Below, piece by piece: positions 7,726-16,561 of a stretch of 64,000 nt of DNA. Made by a program: the position numbers and the translations under genes. The stretch spans positions 1 to 64,000 of the forward strand of contig JANQRL010000048.1 of the NCBI GenBank assembly GCA_028284605.1, written 5' to 3'. The DNA is from Paracoccaceae bacterium (GTDB taxonomy: Bacteria; Pseudomonadota; Alphaproteobacteria; Rhodobacterales; Rhodobacteraceae). The stretch's first letter is position 1; each line of letters begins with the position of its first letter. A model generated the notes under the pieces. The model was not told the DNA's origin and ran no database searches. It saw only the letters and a program-made list of their open reading frames with translations.

Positions 7726-8973
7726 ATGTACCGCGTCTGGAATTTCATCACCGACTACTCGATCCTGCTGATCGCCGGCGCGGTGATCGCGCTGATCTGG
7801 GCCAATATCGACCACGCCAGCTACCACCATTTCGTGGAGTACGTGATCTGGGACCACGCCCCGATCGGCCATCTCCATGACGGGCACCGCACGCTCACGC
7901 TGCACTATCTCGTCAACGACGTGCTGATGGCGCTCTTCTTCTTCATCGCCGCCAAGGAGGTGTGGGAGGCGGTGGCGCTCCGGAACGGCTCGCTCCGGGG
8001 CAAGAAAGCGGCGACCCCGCTCGTGGCCACCGCCGGCGGGATGCTGGGGCCCATCGCGGTCTATCTGGGCCTCGCGCTGATCCTTGGGTCGGAGACCTAT
8101 GACGCCGTCGCCCGCGGCTGGGCGATCCCCACCGCCACCGATATCGCCTTCTCCTACCTAGTGGGCCGGATGATCTTCGGGGCCGGGCACCCGGCGGTCC
8201 GGTTCCTGCTGCTCCTGGCCATCGCGGACGACGCCGCGGGTCTCCTGATCCTGGCGATCTTCTATCCCAGCGAGGCGCTGAATTTCACCTGGCTCCTGCT
8301 GTCGTTCGGGGCCGCCTTCGCCGCCTATCTGCTCTTCAACTGGCTGCCGCGGACCCTGGACCGGGGCAACGAGATGCGGCCGATTTCGACCTGGGTGCGG
8401 CGGCGGCTGAGCTATTGGCCCTATGTCGCCGCCGGCTGCGCGAGCTGGTATGGCTTCATGATGGCCGGGATCCACCCGGCGCTGGGCCTCTTGCCGGTCG
8501 TGCCCGCGATCCCCCATGCCGACCGCGCCTTCGGCATCTTCAGTGAGGCGGAGACCTACCTCACCGACCTGCTGAACCAGATCGAGCACATGCTGAAATA
8601 CCCCGTCGAGGTGATCCTGTTCTTCTTCGGGCTCTTCAATGCGGGGGTGCAGATCGGTGCCATCGGCGACGCGACCTGGCTGGTCCTGGCCGGGCTCCTG
8701 ATCGGCAAACCGGCGGGGATCCTGCTCTTCGGCTGGTTCGCGGCGGGGCCGATGAAGCTCGGTATGCCGCAGGGCATGCGGATCGTCGATCTGGCGGTGA
8801 TCGGCTGCGTCGCGGCGATCGGGTTCACCGTCTCGCTCTTCGTCGCGTCGGTGGCCTTCGACAGCGGCCCGGTGCAGGATGCCGCCAAGATGGGCGCGCT
8901 TTTCAGCTTCGCCGCGGCGGTGCTGGCCGTCGTCGCGGGGCGCGTCACGGGTGTCGAAAAGCAGGGCGCCTGA
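7726..8973 (+). CDS. nhaA: Na+/H+ antiporter NhaA
   Basis: A 415-aa inner-membrane antiporter that exports Na+ or Li+ in exchange for protons. NhaA hallmarks are present: LVNDVLMALFFFIAAKE, the IPTATDIAF segment with the conserved Asp, and the paired ion-binding aspartates in LLLAIADDAAGLL. The start at 7726 has AGGGGG 9 nt upstream. Length is a little above E. coli NhaA (388 aa), owing mainly to a longer loop around residues 200-230. It stands alone between the ArsR/permease pair and the capsule genes. Confidence 0.94.
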   Translation: MYRVWNFITDYSILLIAGAVIALIWANIDHASYHHFVEYVIWDHAPIGHLHDGHRTLTLHYLVNDVLMALFFFIAAKEVWEAVALRNGSLRGKKAATPLVATAGGMLGPIAVYLGLALILGSETYDAVARGWAIPTATDIAFSYLVGRMIFGAGHPAVRFLLLLAIADDAAGLLILAIFYPSEALNFTWLLLSFGAAFAAYLLFNWLPRTLDRGNEMRPISTWVRRRLSYWPYVAAGCASWYGFMMAGIHPALGLLPVVPAIPHADRAFGIFSEAETYLTDLLNQIEHMLKYPVEVILFFFGLFNAGVQIGAIGDATWLVLAGLLIGKPAGILLFGWFAAGPMKLGMPQGMRIVDLAVIGCVAAIGFTVSLFVASVAFDSGPVQDAAKMGALFSFAAAVLAVVAGRVTGVEKQGA

Positions 8974-9007
8974 CGACCCCGTGAGCCCGGCTCCGGCCCG
9001 TTATCGC

Positions 9008-9047
9008 CCAAATTTCATTGTAATTTGGCCTTTCGATCCGACATAAT
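9008..9047 (+). promoter_or_regulatory. Predicted sigma-70 promoter with overlapping dyad, upstream of capsule export genes
   Basis: An AT-rich stretch in an otherwise GC-rich spacer. TTGTAA (9019-9024) and CATAAT (9042-9047) are separated by 17 bp, a good -35/-10 pair. A perfect inverted repeat CCAAATT-N7-AATTTGG (9008-9028) overlaps the -35, so a repressor or activator site is likely. It drives the kpsT-like gene at 9175 with a leader of about 120 nt. Confidence 0.5.
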
Positions 9048-9174
9048 GCGCGCATCAGCCGGATCGTTACCCGGTGTTAACCGTAATCCCGCCATTCTGC
9101 GCCAGCCGCAGAGGTCGCCACGGAGGCCAGAAGCGGAGCGGAGAGGCACGCGCGGCAGAGCGCATGGAAGGCGC

Positions 9175-9834
9175 ATGTTGGAGTTCAACGAGGTCAGCAA
9201 GTCATTCTGGACCGGTACCCAGCGCAAGGTGATCCTCGATCGGGTCTCGTTCCGGGTCGAGTTGGGCAATTCGCTCGGCATCCTGGCGCCGAACGGCACC
9301 GGAAAAACGACGCTGATCAACATGATGGCCGGTCTGGAGAAACCCGACGAAGGCGAGATCCTGCGCAAGTCCCGGGTCTCGTTCCCGCTCGGATTCATGG
9401 GGGGCGTCAGCACCCGCCTCTCGGCGATGGAAAACAGTCGCTACATCGCCCGAATCTACGGGCTCGATCCCGACTATGTCGAGGCGTTCTGCCGCTGGCT
9501 CTGCGGGATCGAGGAGTATTTCGACATGCCGGTGGGGACCTATTCCCAGGGCATGCGGGCGCGGTTCACCTTTGCGCTGATGCTGGCGCTCGATTTCGAC
9601 ATCTACCTGATCGACGAGGGGATGCCGCAGACCACCGATGCGGAGTTCAACCGCAAGGCCGGCCAACTCCTCCGGGAGCGGCTGGACAAGACGACGGTGA
9701 TCATCGTCTCGCATCAGCCCGCGACGCTGGAGCGGTATGCCCGCTCGGCTGCGGTCTTGCGGGACGGCCAGCTCACGATGTTCGACACCTTGGAAGAAGC
9801 GAAGCAGATCTATGACTACGAAACCCAAGGCTAG
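9175..9834 (+). CDS. Capsular polysaccharide ABC exporter ATP-binding protein, KpsT/CtrD-like
   Basis: A 219-aa ATPase subunit of a polysaccharide ABC exporter. Walker A is APNGTGKTT, the signature loop is degenerate (TYSQGMRARFTF), Walker B is DIYLIDEGM and the switch His is in IIVSHQPATL. This short, degenerate-signature form is typical of KpsT. I start at the ATG at 9175 with GGAAGG just upstream. The next gene begins 23 bp inside it. No KpsM-like permease is adjacent in this window, so the membrane partner must be encoded elsewhere. Confidence 0.87.
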   Translation: MLEFNEVSKSFWTGTQRKVILDRVSFRVELGNSLGILAPNGTGKTTLINMMAGLEKPDEGEILRKSRVSFPLGFMGGVSTRLSAMENSRYIARIYGLDPDYVEAFCRWLCGIEEYFDMPVGTYSQGMRARFTFALMLALDFDIYLIDEGMPQTTDAEFNRKAGQLLRERLDKTTVIIVSHQPATLERYARSAAVLRDGQLTMFDTLEEAKQIYDYETQG

Positions 9835-11515
9835 AAAGTACCGGATCAGGCGCGGTGACCCGCTGGCCACGGCCGTGGAGCCGGCGGCAGAGGATACCGC
9901 GGACGAGGGCGCCGCGGAGGCGCCGACCAGCCGCGACGGCCAGGTCGAGAGTGCAGCCGAGGCTCAGGCCGAGACCGATATCGATGCGATCCGCCGCGAG
10001 GGGCTGACCGGACGTCAGCTCCGCATGGCGCGGCGCGTGGCGCAGAAGCAGGGCCTGGCGGTCACCTCCGATTTCGATGCGGTGCGCCAGCTCCGGGCCA
10101 AGGGGATCGACCCGTTCCGTCGCGCCAACATCCTTGAACTCGTGGTCCCGGACGGGGACGCCGCAGCGCAGGACGCAGCGGACGGTTCGACGGGAGGCGG
10201 CGCGGGGGACGCTGCCGGTGAGGCTGTTCAGGCGCAACGCAAATCGGTGCTTGCCGGGCTGCCGCAGACCACGCCGGGCGGCAAGGGCAACAGGCATTTG
10301 CCGAAGACCGTGGAGCGCGGCCAGACCCTGCCGTCGACCGACAGCCCCAAGCCGGATCCCGCAGCGGAGCGCGCCCGCGAGATCGCAGGCATCCGCCGCG
10401 ACATCGCCCGCCGCCGGCGCCGCAACATGGCGATGCTGTTCACCCGGCTGGCCTTCTTCGTCCTGCTGCCGACCTTTCTTGTCGGCTGGTACTTCACCGT
10501 GATTGCGACGCCGATGTACGCGACAAAGACCGAGTTCACCGTGCGCGAGGCCGAGGGCGCCGGCGGCGGCGGGCTCGGCGGGCTTTTCGCCGGCACCGGG
10601 CTCGCGACCCAGCAGGATGCGACCGGGGTGCAATCCTACCTGCAATCGCGCGATGCCATGCTGCGGCTCGACGCCGATCACGGCTTCAAGGCGCATTTCA
10701 CCCAGGACCGGATCGATCCGGTCCAGCGCCTCGCCGCCGATGCCACGAACGAGGATGCCTTCGCGCTCTACCAGGACCATGTGAAGATCGGCTACGACCC
10801 CACGGAGGGCATTCTGAAGCTGGAAGTGATCGCCGCCGATCCGGAGATCAGCCAGGTCTTTGCCGAGGCGCTGGTCGACTATGCCGAGGAACGGGTCGAT
10901 GAGCAGACAAGGCGTTTGCGCGAGGACCAGATGCAGGGGGCATTGGAGAGCTACCAGGAGGCCGAGGAGCGCCGCGCCGAAGCGTTGCGCGAATGGCTGA
11001 CGATCCAGCAGGAACTCGAGAGTATCGACCCGATCGGCGAGACCGCGGCCCGGACCCAGCAGATCGCGGTGCTGGAGACCGAGCGCCAGCAGCTTCAGCT
11101 TCGCCTTCAGGAGCGGCTCAATGTGAACCGGCCCAACCAGGCCCAGGTCGATGCGCTGAACAGCCAGATCGCGAATATCGATGGGCTGATCGAGGATCTG
11201 CGGCGCGAGATGACCGCCGCCAACGAGGCCGGCACCAGCCTCGCGGCGCGCAACACCGAACTGCGCCTGGCCGAGGAGAACTACACGTTTCAGACCGTGC
11301 TGGTCCAGCAGGCTCTTCAGCAGATGGAGAGCGCTCGCACCGAGGCGAACCGGCAGATCAGCTATCTGACACTGAACGTCCGGCCCGTCGCGCCCGATGA
11401 ATCGACCTATCCGAAAGCCTTCGAGAACACGATCCTGGCCTTCCTGATCTTCTCCGGCATCTATCTGATGATCTCGCTCACCGCCTCGATCCTGCGCGAA
11501 CAGGTCGCCTCCTGA
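9812..11515 (+). CDS. Capsule polysaccharide export inner-membrane protein, KpsE/CtrB-like
   Basis: A 567-aa polysaccharide co-polymerase/export protein. A low-complexity, probably disordered N-terminal region of about 200 residues (Ala/Glu/Gly-rich) precedes the first membrane segment (about 207-235). A large periplasmic portion with coiled coil follows (EERRAEALREW and QQLQLRLQERLN regions), then a C-terminal membrane segment (AFLIFSGIYLMISL). KpsE proteins are usually about 380 aa, so the long cytoplasmic N-terminus is the oddity. It overlaps the kpsT-like gene by 23 bp, implying coupled translation. Confidence 0.83.
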   Translation: MTTKPKARKYRIRRGDPLATAVEPAAEDTADEGAAEAPTSRDGQVESAAEAQAETDIDAIRREGLTGRQLRMARRVAQKQGLAVTSDFDAVRQLRAKGIDPFRRANILELVVPDGDAAAQDAADGSTGGGAGDAAGEAVQAQRKSVLAGLPQTTPGGKGNRHLPKTVERGQTLPSTDSPKPDPAAERAREIAGIRRDIARRRRRNMAMLFTRLAFFVLLPTFLVGWYFTVIATPMYATKTEFTVREAEGAGGGGLGGLFAGTGLATQQDATGVQSYLQSRDAMLRLDADHGFKAHFTQDRIDPVQRLAADATNEDAFALYQDHVKIGYDPTEGILKLEVIAADPEISQVFAEALVDYAEERVDEQTRRLREDQMQGALESYQEAEERRAEALREWLTIQQELESIDPIGETAARTQQIAVLETERQQLQLRLQERLNVNRPNQAQVDALNSQIANIDGLIEDLRREMTAANEAGTSLAARNTELRLAEENYTFQTVLVQQALQQMESARTEANRQISYLTLNVRPVAPDESTYPKAFENTILAFLIFSGIYLMISLTASILREQVAS

Positions 11516-11588
11516 TGTGGCGCCGCGATCCGGGGCGGGAGAGGCCCGGACCGGCGTCGCCGCGCGCGCCGCGGCCGGAGACCCGGTG

Positions 11589-12422
11589 ATGAAGACCGTC
11601 ACACTCGCCGATCTGGCAATCTCGAACGACGCCCCGCTGACCGTGATCGCGGGCCCGTGCCAGCTCGAAAGCGAGGCCCACGCCCTGATGATCGCCGAAG
11701 CCATGCGGGGCGCCTGCGCGGCGGCGGGGGCGGGCTATGTCTTCAAGGCGAGCTACGACAAGGCGAACCGCACCTCGCTTTCCGGCGAACGTGGCCTCGG
11801 GATGGAGGAGGGGCTCCGCGTCCTCCAGACGGTCAAGGAGCGGCTCGGCGTCCCGGTTCTGACCGATGTCCACGGCCCCGAACATTGCGCGCCGGTGGCC
11901 GAGGTCGCCGACATCCTGCAGATCCCCGCCTTTCTCTGCCGCCAGACCGATCTGCTCCTCGCCGCCGGCGAAACCGGCGCGGCAATCAACGTCAAGAAGG
12001 GTCAGTTCCTCGCCCCCTGGGACATGCCGAATGTCGTCGCCAAGATCGAAAGCACCGGCAATTCCCGGATCCTCTTGACCGAGCGCGGCGCCTCGTTCGG
12101 CTACAACACCCTCGTCGCCGACATGCGGGCGCTGCCCGAGATGGCGAAGACCGGCTATCCGGTGGTCATGGATGCCACCCATTCGGTGCAGCAGCCCGGC
12201 GGCCGCGGCGGCTCCTCCGGCGGGCAGCGGGAGTTTGCCCCGGTCATGGCCCGCGCCGCCGTCTCCCTCGGTATCGCGGCGGTCTTCATCGAAACCCATG
12301 AGGCCCCCGACAGGGCGCCCTCCGACGGCCCCAACATGATCCCGCTCGACCGGATGCCCGCGCTGATCGAGACGCTGATGGGGTTCGACCGGCTCGCCAA
12401 GGCCGACCCGATCCGTCTCTGA
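11589..12422 (+). CDS. kdsA: 3-deoxy-8-phosphooctulonate (Kdo-8-P) synthase
   Basis: A 277-aa KdsA, condensing D-arabinose 5-phosphate with phosphoenolpyruvate to Kdo-8-P for LPS and Kdo-based capsule. The family motifs VIAGPCQLES, FKASYDKANRTS, VLTDVHG, NVKKGQFLAPWDM, MDATHSVQQPGG and FIETHEAPDRAPSDGPNM are all present. The last includes the loop that in some KdsA enzymes binds metal. The start is the ATG at 11589. Position directly after the KpsT/KpsE-like genes fits capsule or Kdo-lipid linker supply. Confidence 0.95.
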   Translation: MKTVTLADLAISNDAPLTVIAGPCQLESEAHALMIAEAMRGACAAAGAGYVFKASYDKANRTSLSGERGLGMEEGLRVLQTVKERLGVPVLTDVHGPEHCAPVAEVADILQIPAFLCRQTDLLLAAGETGAAINVKKGQFLAPWDMPNVVAKIESTGNSRILLTERGASFGYNTLVADMRALPEMAKTGYPVVMDATHSVQQPGGRGGSSGGQREFAPVMARAAVSLGIAAVFIETHEAPDRAPSDGPNMIPLDRMPALIETLMGFDRLAKADPIRL

Positions 12423-12514
12423 ACCCGGCGCCCCGCCCCATCCGATCCGGGCTTGGAGCCGCCCCGCATCCGGCCTAAGCTCGCGCGACAATTGCCCGCG
12501 AACTGATTGCCAAG

Positions 12515-13867
12515 ATGCGATTTCTTTCCCTCCTTCTCCTGCTCTTCACGCTTGCCATTCCGCTCGGCGCCCAGGAGGCGGAGGCGCCGGCCACGGAGGC
12601 CCCAACCGGGGCCATCGAGACCGGTTCCAGCGATCAGCTCGATGCCGACATCGCCATCCGGATGCGCGAGATCATGGCCGAACTCGGTGGCTACGACGAC
12701 GTCACCGTGACCGTGAACGAGGGCATCCTGACGCTCCGCGGCACCACCACGACAGCAGAGGAGGCCGCAGCGCTCGCCCCGCTCGCCACCCGCATCGAAG
12801 GGGTGGTCTCAGTCCGCAACGAGGTCACCGAAACCACCGATATCGTGCAACGCCTGAACCCGGCGCTGGAGCGGTTTCAGGAGCGGATCGACCAGCTCGT
12901 GATCGTGCTGCCCCTCGCCGCCATCGCGCTCGCGGTCTTCCTCCTCATCGTCTTCATCGGCTTCCGCCTCGCCCGGGCCCGGCGCCCCTGGGACCGGATC
13001 GCGCCCAACGCCTTCATCGCCGATCTCTACCGGCAGATCGTCCGGCTCGCCTTCTTCCTGATCGGCCTGGTCGTGGCGCTTGACATCCTCAATGCCACCG
13101 CGCTGCTCTCCACCATCCTCGGCGCCGCCGGTCTGATCGGCCTCGCCATCGGTTTCGCCGTCCGCGACACGGTGGAGAATTTCATCGCCTCGATCATGCT
13201 GTCGATCCGCCAGCCGTTCCGGCCCAATGACGCTGTGGAAATCAACGGCGATCAGGGCAAGGTGATCCGCCTCACCAGCCGCGCCACGATCCTCCTGAGC
13301 TTCGACGGCAACCACATCCGCATCCCGAATGCGACGGTGTTCAAGAGCCGGCTCATCAACTTCTCCCGCAATGCCGAGCGCCGCTTCGACTTTCCGATCA
13401 CCGTGGGCAGCGACGCCGATCTCGACGCGATGCGCGACCTGATCACGACGACGGTGCAGGACCTGCCCTTCGTGCTGGCGGAGCCGGAGGTGATGATCTG
13501 GATCGACGGGATCACCGATGGCGGCGTGGCGTTCCAGGTCACCGGCTGGATCGATCAGCGCGAAACCAGCCTCCTGCGGGCCCGGGGAGAGGCCCTGCGG
13601 CAGGTGAAGCTCGCGGTGCTCGCCGCGGGCGTGGACATCCCCGACACCACCTACCGCATTCATCTTGACGGCCTGCCCGCGGCGCTCGCCGCGGCAGAGG
13701 AGGCGCCCGCGGTCGCGCCAGCCCAGACCGCGCCCGCGCTCACCGAGAGCCGCGCGGTCGCCGAGGTCACCCCGTCCGAGGACAGCGCGCTGGAGAAGAT
13801 CGTCGAGGCCGAGCGCGACCTGGAAGACACCCAGGACCTCCTGCGCGAGGACGTGCCCCAGGAATAG
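12515..13867 (+). CDS. Mechanosensitive ion channel (MscS family) with N-terminal BON domain
   Basis: A 450-aa inner-membrane channel. A signal peptide (about 1-19) is followed by a BON domain (about 42-108, DVTVTVNEGILTLRGTT and VVSVRNEV). Three membrane segments come next (about 130-153, 175-196, 198-230); the last is the Gly/Ala-rich pore helix GAAGLIGLAIGFAVRDTVEN. The MscS beta domain and C-terminal cage follow, then a charged Ala/Glu tail. BON domains bind phospholipid or periplasmic partners, so the channel may be tethered to the envelope. It follows kdsA with its own 90-bp leader. Confidence 0.9.
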   Translation: MRFLSLLLLLFTLAIPLGAQEAEAPATEAPTGAIETGSSDQLDADIAIRMREIMAELGGYDDVTVTVNEGILTLRGTTTTAEEAAALAPLATRIEGVVSVRNEVTETTDIVQRLNPALERFQERIDQLVIVLPLAAIALAVFLLIVFIGFRLARARRPWDRIAPNAFIADLYRQIVRLAFFLIGLVVALDILNATALLSTILGAAGLIGLAIGFAVRDTVENFIASIMLSIRQPFRPNDAVEINGDQGKVIRLTSRATILLSFDGNHIRIPNATVFKSRLINFSRNAERRFDFPITVGSDADLDAMRDLITTTVQDLPFVLAEPEVMIWIDGITDGGVAFQVTGWIDQRETSLLRARGEALRQVKLAVLAAGVDIPDTTYRIHLDGLPAALAAAEEAPAVAPAQTAPALTESRAVAEVTPSEDSALEKIVEAERDLEDTQDLLREDVPQE

Positions 13868-13929
13868 GTGCAAAAGTTGCCGCCCGGACTTGAACCGATC
13901 CGGCCTTCTGAGTAATCAGCGCGGGCTGT

Positions 13930-14004
13930 TGGGGTGTAGCCAAGTGGTAAGGCAGCGGTTTTTGGTACCGTGTATCGTAGGTTCGAATCCTACCACCCCA
14001 GCCA
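13930..14004 (+). tRNA. tRNA-Gln (anticodon TTG), CCA encoded
   Basis: The acceptor stem TGGGGTG (13930-13936) pairs with CACCCCA (13994-14000), followed by G and an encoded CCA. The anticodon loop TTTTGGT carries TTG. The T arm is GTAGGTTCGAATCCTAC, and the D loop (AAGTGGTAAGGC) is normal. It sits in the spacer after the MscS gene on the same strand. Confidence 0.97.
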
Positions 14005-14249
14005 CTCAGCCTTCACTTTGTCCTTCTTTCCAGGTTGTGCGGAGTTCTCTTCTTGGGGAGCTTGGCTGGGGAGGACCCGCAGATTTTTTGTGGCGACCCT
14101 TTCACGGTCGGCGCCTGTCCGGCGCCTGCGCCTTGCAGGCACGCCCATGGCGGTGTCTTTCGTTTAGGATCGGGAGGAGCGTCGCGTCGTTCATGCCAGT
14201 CGCTCGGGCCTGTGTTTCGCGGAATGAACCCGGTTGTCAGGGCCCGTGG

Positions 14250-14468
14250 TCAGATGCCTTGGAGCAGCTTGGCCCTGGCTGCAAGCGGAAGCGCGCCATC
14301 GGAATCGGTGGCGTCGAGCGGGGGGTGAAACGCAAAGATCGGGGCGAAAGGCATCGCGGCAAGGACCTCATCCGGCACCGCGTGTCCGGCCAGCACCTTC
14401 CCGACACCGTCGACGATGGTGAGCGTGCCTGAGCGAAGCGGCGCATCCCGTCCGGCAAAGCGTGCCAT
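14250..14468 (-). CDS. Possible small hypothetical protein
   Basis: A 72-aa frame on the minus strand in the 840-bp gap between tRNA-Gln and the metal transporter. It has a reasonable ribosome site (GGGAGACGGAGC before the ATG) and non-repetitive, soluble-looking composition (GTLTIVDGVGKVLAGHAVP). I recognise no family. It may be a real small gene or a gene fragment. I see no other supported gene in 14005-14845; 14469-14845 should hold the promoter of the transporter operon, but I could not place one confidently. Confidence 0.35.
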   Translation of the reverse strand: MARFAGRDAPLRSGTLTIVDGVGKVLAGHAVPDEVLAAMPFAPIFAFHPPLDATDSDGALPLAARAKLLQGI

Positions 14469-14845
14469 GCTCCGTCTCCCGCCCTACAGATCATCTGTGA
14501 GTCCGCCGGGAGCCCGACTTCTTCCCTGGTCCGCCGATTTGCCCAGGCTCGGGGTCGCAGGTCGGCACTTCGTGCGCTGACAGGACGGGATCGGGGGGCG
14601 CTCTTTTGGCCACTTGACAAAAAAGATGACCAAAATGATCAAGATTGCGCGTACCCCCCGAGGGCCAGCCATAGGGCCTGCTGCGAGTCGACGGATCCAG
14701 ATGCACACCAATCGCTCTTCTGCACCGTGGGCTGGGCAGGTCATCAGCCAGATGACGCAACTGACGGAACCCCTGGCTCGGAGGCACAGCGCCGAAATGG
14801 GATCTGTGACGACGGGCCGCTTCGAGAAGGAATGAGAGGTAAGTC

Positions 14846-15805
14846 ATGCGAGATCAATCTAGACGCGCGTTCGGCATCCGCGCGGCCGTGAGCACCGCCC
14901 TGCTGCTGACAAGCACCGCAACCGTGACCTTCGCGCATAGCGCGGATGGTGTTCTGACAGTCTACGCGACGACCGGCTATCTGGCCGATGCGGTCGCAAA
15001 TGTCGCGCCCGACGCCGAGATCATCACGATGGTCGGGCCCGGCGGCGACCCCCACACCTACCAGCCGTCGACGCAGGACGTTCAGACGATCCAGGACGCC
15101 GATGTGGTGGTCTGGACCGGGCTGCATCTGGAAGCGCGGATGGACGATCTGCTGGAGGGCCTGGGCGACAAGCAGGTCGCCGTCGGCGAGCTGCTGCCCG
15201 AAGAGCTGCTGCTCGACTGGCCCGAAACCGACGACGAGGGCAACGCGCTGCACGATCCGCATATCTGGAACAGCCCCGAAGCGTGGTCGCTCGTCGTGGG
15301 GTATCTCGCCGACCATCTTGGCGAGATCGATCCGGACAACGCCGCCACCTATCAGGCCAACGCCGAGGCCTATGTCGGCGAGATCGCGGCGGCGGCCTCC
15401 GAGGCCGAGGACCTGCTGGCAACAATCCCGGCGGCGTCGCGCATCCTGATCACCGGGCACGACGCGTTCAACTATTTCGGCGACACCTACGATATCGAGG
15501 TCCGTGCGACCGATTTCGTGTCGTCCGAAGCGGCGATGAGCCCGCGGGAGATGAGCGATCTGGCCGCGTTCATCGCCGAAAACCAGATCCCGGTCATCTT
15601 CCAGGACAACCTGGCCAACCCGCAGGCGATCACCAGCCTCAAGGAAGCCGTCGTCGCCCTGGGCTGGGAGGTCGAAATCTCCGACAAGGAGCTCTTCGCC
15701 GACTCGCTGGGCGCCGAACCCGGCGTGGACACGTTCCTCGGCGTGTTCCAGCACAACGCCGAGACCGTGGCAGAGGCGCTGGGCGCCACCGGCTCGGGGT
15801 CGTGA
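14846..15805 (+). CDS. Metal ABC transporter substrate-binding protein (TroA/PsaA/MntC family)
   Basis: A 319-aa periplasmic binding protein for Mn2+ or Zn2+. A signal peptide covers about residues 1-31. Metal-ligand motifs of cluster A-I proteins are visible: GGDPHTYQPS, DPHIWNSPEAW, GHDAFNYF, and the final acidic ligand near FQDNLANPQ. There is no long His-rich loop as in ZnuA, which favours Mn2+, though the metal is uncertain. It is the first gene of a four-gene importer; the ATPase starts 3 nt after its stop. Confidence 0.9.
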   Translation: MRDQSRRAFGIRAAVSTALLLTSTATVTFAHSADGVLTVYATTGYLADAVANVAPDAEIITMVGPGGDPHTYQPSTQDVQTIQDADVVVWTGLHLEARMDDLLEGLGDKQVAVGELLPEELLLDWPETDDEGNALHDPHIWNSPEAWSLVVGYLADHLGEIDPDNAATYQANAEAYVGEIAAAASEAEDLLATIPAASRILITGHDAFNYFGDTYDIEVRATDFVSSEAAMSPREMSDLAAFIAENQIPVIFQDNLANPQAITSLKEAVVALGWEVEISDKELFADSLGAEPGVDTFLGVFQHNAETVAEALGATGSGS

Positions 15806-15807
15806 GC

Positions 15808-16554
15808 ATGGTGCCCATCGCCTGTCAGACCCGGAACCTGTCCGTTGCGTATCGCGCCGATCCGGTGCTGCGCCGCGTGAACTTCAGCGTTCCGGTTGGC
15901 AGCGTGATGGGCATCGTCGGCCCGAACGGCGCCGGGAAGTCAACGCTGATCAAGGCCATGCTCGGCCTGGTGACGCCGCTGACCGGCGCCTCGGAGTTCT
16001 TTGGGAAACCGTTGGACCAGGTGCGCCGCCGGGTCGGATACATGTCCCAGTCCACCAGCGTGGACTGGGACTTTCCGACCACCGTCCTCGATCTGGTCAC
16101 GATGGGAACCTATGGCGAGTTGGGCTGGATCCGGCGCCCCGGCAAGGCCGAACGCGACCGGGCGATGGCGGCGCTGGAACAGACCGGCATCCCGGACCTC
16201 GCCGACCGCCAGATCGGTGAGCTGTCCGGCGGACAACGCCAGCGCGCCTTCCTCGCCCGCACCCTCGTGCAGGCCCCGGACCTCTACTTCATGGACGAGC
16301 CGTTCCAGGGCATCGACGCCAAGAGCCAACAGGCGATGATCGACGTGCTGAAAGACCTGACCGCCCAGGGAAAGACCATCGTGATCGTGCATCACCACCT
16401 CGCCACCGTGCGGGATTATTGCGACCACGTCACGCTGATCAATGTCGGCGTCGTCGCCTCGGGTCCAGCGGAGGAGACCTTTACCAAGGAGAACATCCGC
16501 ACCGCCTATGAGGTCCGCTCGGGCGCCGAGGCATTTCTGGAAACCGCGGTCTAG
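15808..16554 (+). CDS. Metal ABC transporter ATP-binding protein
   Basis: A 248-aa ATPase with Walker A GPNGAGKST, signature LSGGQRQR, Walker B LYFMDEPFQGID and switch motif VHHHL. It belongs to the Mn/Zn/Fe chelate group (MntB/ZnuC/SitB). It energises import through the two permeases that follow. A GTG two codons upstream (15802) overlaps the binding-protein stop and could also serve as start. Confidence 0.93.
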   Translation: MVPIACQTRNLSVAYRADPVLRRVNFSVPVGSVMGIVGPNGAGKSTLIKAMLGLVTPLTGASEFFGKPLDQVRRRVGYMSQSTSVDWDFPTTVLDLVTMGTYGELGWIRRPGKAERDRAMAALEQTGIPDLADRQIGELSGGQRQRAFLARTLVQAPDLYFMDEPFQGIDAKSQQAMIDVLKDLTAQGKTIVIVHHHLATVRDYCDHVTLINVGVVASGPAEETFTKENIRTAYEVRSGAEAFLETAV

Positions 16555-16561
16555 CTCCGCG

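Noticed and set aside
14614-14642. TTGACA at 14614-14619 as the -35 of the metal importer promoter
   Set aside because: No acceptable -10 lies at 16-18 bp, and no clear MntR, Fur or Zur box is visible, so I did not annotate it.
14484-14847. Several overlapping frames in the gap before the metal transporter
   Set aside because: None has a recognisable domain, and they overlap each other on both strands. Only the 72-aa frame at 14250-14468 has a reasonable ribosome site, and even that is weak.
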